Source: an uncultured Eubacteriales bacterium (GTDB lineage Bacteria > Bacillota > Clostridia > Oscillospirales > Acutalibacteraceae). From it: a stretch of 64,000 bases of DNA. The stretch is from positions 1-64,000 of the forward strand of contig CAKSFK010000001.1 of NCBI GenBank assembly GCA_934454655.1, given 5' to 3'. The notes under the pieces were generated by a model. That model had not been told where the DNA came from and ran no database searches. It worked only from the letters and a program-made list of their open reading frames with translations. Of the stretch, positions 60,562 to 64,000 are shown piece after piece. A program made the position numbers and the translations under genes. The first letter of the stretch is position 1, and every line of letters starts with the position of its first letter.

Positions 60562-61228
60562 ACTTATACCCCATTCCGTAAATCGTCTTAAGGTGGGAGG
60601 TGCCGTAATCACCCAGCTTTGTGCGAAGCCTTGCTATGTGCGAATCGACCGTTCTTGTATCGCCGATATAGTCGTACCCCCAAATGGCGTTTAAAAGCTG
60701 GTCGCGCGTGAGCACTCTTCCGGCGTTTTCGCGAAGGTAGCTTAAAAGCTCAAATTCCTTAAGGGTAAGTTCAAGCGGTTCGCCGTCAATATATGCCGTA
60801 AAGGCATTTTCGTCAATAACAAGTCCCTGTTTTATTTCGGCTGCCGAAAGCGGCTTGCCCGAGCTGCGCTTAAGCAGTGCGTCAATGCGCTTTACAAGCA
60901 CCGCGGGGGAAAAAGGCTTTGTGACGTATTCGTCTATCCCCGCCTCAAAACCGGTAAGCAGGTCAAACTCCTCCGCCCTTGCGGAAAGCATTATAACGGG
61001 AACGTCGCTCTGTTTTCTCAGTTCCCTTGTAACCGCCCAGCCGTCAAGCCCCGGCATCATAATATCTATAACGGCAAGCGCCGTGTCGGGGTTGCTTTTA
61101 AATTTCTCCAGCGCCTGTGTGCCGTCGTACGCCGCAACCGTTTCATACCCGGAGGCGTTAAGAAAATCCGAAACCAGCTTTACAATGCGTTCCTCATCGT
61201 CCGCAACCAGTATCTTTCTCTTTTCCAT
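60551..61228 (-). CDS. OmpR-family response regulator
   Basis: A 225-residue regulator: receiver domain with acidic pair ADDEE (10-14), phosphoacceptor Asp in VIDIMMPGLDG, and Lys in VTKPFSP; C-terminal winged helix with LTLKEFELLSYLRENAGRVLTRDQLL and DTRTVDSHIARLRTKLG. All key residues are present. It is encoded just before its partner kinase and 4 bp behind the SDR gene, so the three may be cotranscribed. Confidence 0.96.
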   Translation of the reverse strand: MEKRKILVADDEERIVKLVSDFLNASGYETVAAYDGTQALEKFKSNPDTALAVIDIMMPGLDGWAVTRELRKQSDVPVIMLSARAEEFDLLTGFEAGIDEYVTKPFSPAVLVKRIDALLKRSSGKPLSAAEIKQGLVIDENAFTAYIDGEPLELTLKEFELLSYLRENAGRVLTRDQLLNAIWGYDYIGDTRTVDSHIARLRTKLGDYGTSHLKTIYGMGYKFEL

Positions 61229-61232
61229 TTTT

Positions 61233-61991
61233 TCACGCTCCGCACATTTTCATAACAAGGCCGTGCGGCAGTATTTTTGCCAAAACCCTGTAAAATTTGT
61301 AGAACAGCAAATTTGTGTAAACTCCCTTTTTCTTTGCCGACGCTTTAAGCGCTTTTCTTGCCATAACAGAGGGCTTTACGCGCGGCAGGGTATCAAAGGT
61401 ACGGCTGGCGCCGGGATCTATGCCCGCGGCGGGTAAAAATTCGGTGTCCATAGGTCCGGGGCAGGCGGCAAGCACGTTTATTCCGCGCGGCCTAAGCTCC
61501 GAACGCAGCGCCTTTGAAAGGCTTAAAACATAAGCCTTTGTCGAGCAGTATACCGCCATTCTGGTATTAGGCGCAAACGCCGCGATAGAGCAGGTGTTAA
61601 TAATTTCGCTCCCGCTTTTCATAAAGGGAAGCGTAAGCGACGTAATAACGGTAAGCGCCTCGCAGTTAAGCCGCACCATACCGCCGTTATCCGCGGTGTC
61701 AAGCCCGTCAAAATTCCCAAGTTTGCCGTAGCCCGCGTTGTTTATAAGCAGTGCAACCTCGGCATTTTCCGCCTTAAGCCTTGCCGCGTATTCGTCGGTA
61801 CATTCCCGCTTAGTAATATCAAGCGGTAGTATACGCACGGTTTTTTTCATCTTTTCAGCGGTTTCCTTAAGCTTTTCTTCTCTTCTTGCGATAAGCCATA
61901 TCTCATCAATATCACGGCGGCAGTCAGCCGCGGCAAAGGCAAATTCCCTGCCCAGCCCCGACGAAGCGCCCGTTATAACGGCAATTTTCAT
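61233..61991 (-). CDS. Short-chain dehydrogenase/reductase
   Basis: A 252-residue classical SDR: nucleotide motif GASSGLGREFAFA (8-20), NNAGYGKLG, catalytic Ser in IINTCSIAAFAP region and YCSTKAYVLSLSK (Tyr and Lys). The C-terminus includes a basic region and KILPHGLVMKMCGA. The substrate cannot be predicted. ATG 61991 is chosen because the fold starts there; an upstream frame from 62051 overlaps the promoter. Confidence 0.9.
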   Translation of the reverse strand: MKIAVITGASSGLGREFAFAAADCRRDIDEIWLIARREEKLKETAEKMKKTVRILPLDITKRECTDEYAARLKAENAEVALLINNAGYGKLGNFDGLDTADNGGMVRLNCEALTVITSLTLPFMKSGSEIINTCSIAAFAPNTRMAVYCSTKAYVLSLSKALRSELRPRGINVLAACPGPMDTEFLPAAGIDPGASRTFDTLPRVKPSVMARKALKASAKKKGVYTNLLFYKFYRVLAKILPHGLVMKMCGA

Positions 61992-62022
61992 ATTCTCACG
62001 CCCCACTTTTATACTCCCTCTA

Positions 62023-62051
62023 ATTTTACCACTTATATGCTTTTTTTGCAA
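62023..62051 (-). promoter_or_regulatory. Promoter of the SDR / two-component operon
   Basis: On the leftward strand TTGCAA (62046-62051) and TAAAAT (62023-62028) with a 17-bp spacer, about 30 bp before the SDR start codon. Confidence 0.55.
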
Positions 62052-62088
62052 GGAAATATTATTAAAGCATATAATACTGCCGTAACAC

Positions 62089-62117
62089 TTGAAGATTTTT
62101 CCTTTGTGTAGTATAAT
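62089..62117 (+). promoter_or_regulatory. Promoter of the LysR gene
   Basis: TTGAAG (62089-62094) and TATAAT (62112-62117) with a 17-bp spacer, about 40 bp before the LysR start and divergent from the SDR promoter. Confidence 0.65.
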
Positions 62118-62156
62118 AAAACGGTAAACTTATATTGCCGTGGGAAGTGACAGTAC

Positions 62157-63086
62157 TTGAGTATGAACATTCTGCATTTGAAATACGCCGTGGAAATAGC
62201 CGACACAAAATCGATAAGCCGCGCGGCGGAGAACCTTTATATGGGACAGCCCAACCTCTCCCGCGCAATACGCGAGCTTGAGGACAACCTCGGCATAACC
62301 ATTTTCAACCGTACCACAAAGGGCATAACGATTACGCCCGAGGGCGAGGAATTTTTGCAGTATGCCAAAAGAATAATAAATCAGGTGGACGAGGTTGAGG
62401 ACATTTACAAGAAACGCAAAATGCCCAAACAGCGTTTTTCCGCCTGCGTGCCGAGGGCAAGCTATATTTCCTACGCCTTTTCGGAATTTGCGAAAAACAT
62501 TAAAACCGATATTCCCGCAGATATTTTTTACAAGGAAACAAATTCCTGGCGCACCGTTAACAACGTTGTTAAGGGCGAATATAATTTGGGCATTGTGCGT
62601 TTTCAGAACACGTTTGAAAAATATTACAGGGCAATGTTTGAGGAAAAGCACCTCTCTGCCGAGCTTGTAACCGATTTTAAATACCGCTTGCTTATGTCGG
62701 CAGAGCACCCTCTGGCAAAAGCCGAAACAATAAAATGCAGGGACTTAAGCCCTTATATCGAGATAACCCACGCCGACCCGTATGTGCCGTCGCTTCCGCT
62801 GGTTGACGTTAAAAAAGAGGAACTTTCGCGCTATGTTGACAAGCACGTTTATATTTTTGAGCGCGGCAGTCAGTTCAGACTGCTTGAAAGCGTGCCGACA
62901 ATGTTTATGTGGGTATCCCCCATACCCGAGGATCTTTACGGCAAGTACGGTCTTGTGGAGCGCGAGTGCGCGGACAACGAAAAGGTTTACAGGGACGTGC
63001 TTATTTACCGAAACGGCTACCGTTTAACCGAGCTTGACCGTATGTTCATTACCGCTGTGTGCGACGCAAAGAGAAAATATCTTTAA
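62157..63086 (+). CDS. LysR-family transcriptional regulator
   Basis: A 309-residue regulator with an N-terminal winged helix (LKYAVEIADTKSISRAAENLYMGQPNLSRAIRELEDNLGITIFNRTTKG, about 7-55) and a C-terminal periplasmic-binding-like sensing domain. The TTG start has GGGAAGTGA six bases upstream; ATG 62163 is the alternative. It is divergent from the SDR/two-component genes, and LysR proteins often control the divergent neighbour. The inducer cannot be inferred. Confidence 0.93.
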   Translation: MSMNILHLKYAVEIADTKSISRAAENLYMGQPNLSRAIRELEDNLGITIFNRTTKGITITPEGEEFLQYAKRIINQVDEVEDIYKKRKMPKQRFSACVPRASYISYAFSEFAKNIKTDIPADIFYKETNSWRTVNNVVKGEYNLGIVRFQNTFEKYYRAMFEEKHLSAELVTDFKYRLLMSAEHPLAKAETIKCRDLSPYIEITHADPYVPSLPLVDVKKEELSRYVDKHVYIFERGSQFRLLESVPTMFMWVSPIPEDLYGKYGLVERECADNEKVYRDVLIYRNGYRLTELDRMFITAVCDAKRKYL

Positions 63087-63093
63087 AAAATGC

Positions 63094-63122
63094 TTGACAA
63101 TTTGATTTGCGGGCGGTACTAT
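63094..63122 (+). promoter_or_regulatory. thrS promoter
   Basis: TTGACA (63094-63099) and TACTAT (63117-63122), 17-bp spacer, just after the LysR stop and before the T-box leader. Confidence 0.65.
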
Positions 63123-63129
63123 ATTAATA

Positions 63130-63397
63130 AAGAATACAAAGCGTTGAGAAGGACAGTAGCTTTCGCGCCCGGTTTAAAAGAGAGCGCGCGCCGTCGGCTG
63201 AAAGCCGCGCATACCCTGTGAAAGCAAACACCGCCTTTGAGCGCCGTGGGTTGCAACACGGACGTTTTGCCTGCGTTAAGGGCAGTATAAAGTGCCGTTT
63301 TAAAAAACGGAATGCGGGTGGAACCGCGGAGTATTGTTTAATGTGCTTCGTCCCTTGTTTTAAGGGACGAAGCTTATTTTTTTCGGAGGTAGTTTTT
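63130..63397 (+). promoter_or_regulatory. T-box riboswitch controlling thrS
   Basis: The long leader before thrS has T-box landmarks: a stem I start with GAGAAGGACAGTAG (63146-63159), an AGAGAGC region (63179), the T-box core GGGTGGAACCGCG (63316-63328), and a terminator stem GCTTCGTCCCTT/AAGGGACGAAGC (63345-63373) with a T-run (63374-63383). Uncharged tRNA-Thr would pair with the leader and prevent termination. The TGGA within the core would pair with a UCCA tRNA end. The threonine specifier is not certain; ACC at 63230-63232 is the best candidate. This accounts for the roughly 310-bp non-coding stretch. Confidence 0.9.
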
Positions 63398-64000
63398 ATG
63401 ATCAAGATAACATTAAAGGACGGCTCGGTTAAAGAATTTAACGCCGGAATTACGGCTTACGAAGCCGCAAAGGAAATAAGTATGGGTCTTGCGCGCAGCG
63501 CCTGCGCCGCGAAAATAAACGGCAAAAACGCCGACCTTCGCGACGCGCTTACCGGCGACTGCACACTTGAAATTTTAACCTTTGAGGACGATTACGGCAA
63601 GTGGGTATTCCGCCACACCGCCTCGCACATTATGGCTCAGGCGGTTAAAAGGCTGTTCCCCGACGCCAAGCTTGCGATAGGTCCCGCCGTTGACGACGGA
63701 TTCTACTATGATTTTGATGTGGAAACCAAATTCACTCCGGATGATCTGCTTAAAATCGAGACGGAGATGAAGAAGATCGTTAAAGAGGACATAAAGCTTG
63801 AGCGCAGCTACAAGAGCAGAAACGAGGCTGTGGAATATTTTAAGGAGAAGAACGAGCCTTACAAGGTTGAGCTTGCCGAGGATATTCCCGAGGGCGAGGA
63901 CATAAGCTTTTATTCACAGGGCGAATTTACCGACCTGTGCGCCGGGGCGCACCTGATGAGCACAGGGGCGGTTAAAGCGTTTAAGCTCACCTCCGCCACG
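63398..64000 (+). CDS. thrS: Threonyl-tRNA synthetase, 5' part (runs off the window)
   Basis: Charges tRNA-Thr. The visible 201 codons start MIKITLKDGSVKEFNAGITA, a TGS domain (1-60), followed by the editing/second additional domain with HTASHIMAQAVKRLFPDAK (His-x3-His near residue 75), DDGFYYDFD and DISFYSQGEFTDLCAGAHL (the conserved Cys of the HxxxH/C editing site). The catalytic core lies beyond the window. GGAGGT is seven bases before the ATG, right after the T-box terminator. Confidence 0.97.
   Translation, partial: MIKITLKDGSVKEFNAGITAYEAAKEISMGLARSACAAKINGKNADLRDALTGDCTLEILTFEDDYGKWVFRHTASHIMAQAVKRLFPDAKLAIGPAVDDGFYYDFDVETKFTPDDLLKIETEMKKIVKEDIKLERSYKSRNEAVEYFKEKNEPYKVELAEDIPEGEDISFYSQGEFTDLCAGAHLMSTGAVKAFKLTSAT

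Overview
The window looks like a chromosome segment of a strictly anaerobic, spore-forming member of the Clostridia (Bacillota), probably a gut-type Oscillospirales or similar lineage. This rests on gene content: type III glutamine synthetase, an ANTAR antiterminator, Rnf, a V-type ATPase, SpoVAD, a T-box in front of thrS, sigma-A-type promoters with 17-bp spacers, and many TTG starts. Base composition looks even throughout. I see no phage, plasmid, complete insertion sequence or CRISPR array. The unusual non-coding parts are short palindromic repeats.

Layout. 1-6.2 kb: nitrogen assimilation (start of an ammonium transporter, glnN, divergent glnA with an ANTAR regulator, pyrG); both glutamine synthetase leaders contain terminator-like hairpins. 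6.2-12.2 kb: leftward genes for a flavodiiron protein, a cation efflux protein, Ddl, a membrane-fused Mur ligase and an alpha/beta hydrolase. 12.3-21.2 kb: nine-gene V-type ATPase operon whose K subunit has the sodium-binding residues of the Enterococcus enzyme; a repeat with a tRNA T-arm sits between the B and D genes. 21.2-22.9 kb: small regulator, repeats, Rex, small membrane protein. 22.9-34.1 kb: one leftward operon of eleven genes, Mdh/Ldh - FumC - HdrBCA - FlxDCBA - FrdBA. 34.3-40.9 kb: zinc-type ABC transporter, CPBP protein, cysteine desulfurase with DUF3343, YtvI. 41-44 kb: ACT protein, homoserine dehydrogenase, aspartate kinase. 44-48.8 kb: SpoVAD, PqqD/S24 pair, hairpin array, and a sortase B-LCP-sortase substrate operon. 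48.8-52.8 kb: gpsA, plsY, der, rpmF, DUF177. 52.8-57.7 kb: rnfCDGEAB. 57.7-63.1 kb: MATE pump, two-component system, SDR, LysR. 63.1 kb to the end: T-box leader and the 5' part of thrS.

Main biological reading. The 22.9-34.1 kb operon encodes the two enzymes that turn oxaloacetate into fumarate, a soluble fumarate-reductase-like FrdAB with no membrane anchor gene, and a complete HdrABC-FlxABCD flavin-based electron-bifurcation module. The simplest inference is a cytoplasmic complex that oxidises NADH and splits the electrons between ferredoxin and fumarate. Reduced ferredoxin would feed Rnf, the ion gradient would feed (or be balanced by) the Na+-type V-ATPase, and Rex would sense the NADH/NAD+ ratio. 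All these parts lie within 45 kb. The coupling is inferred, not shown by the sequence.
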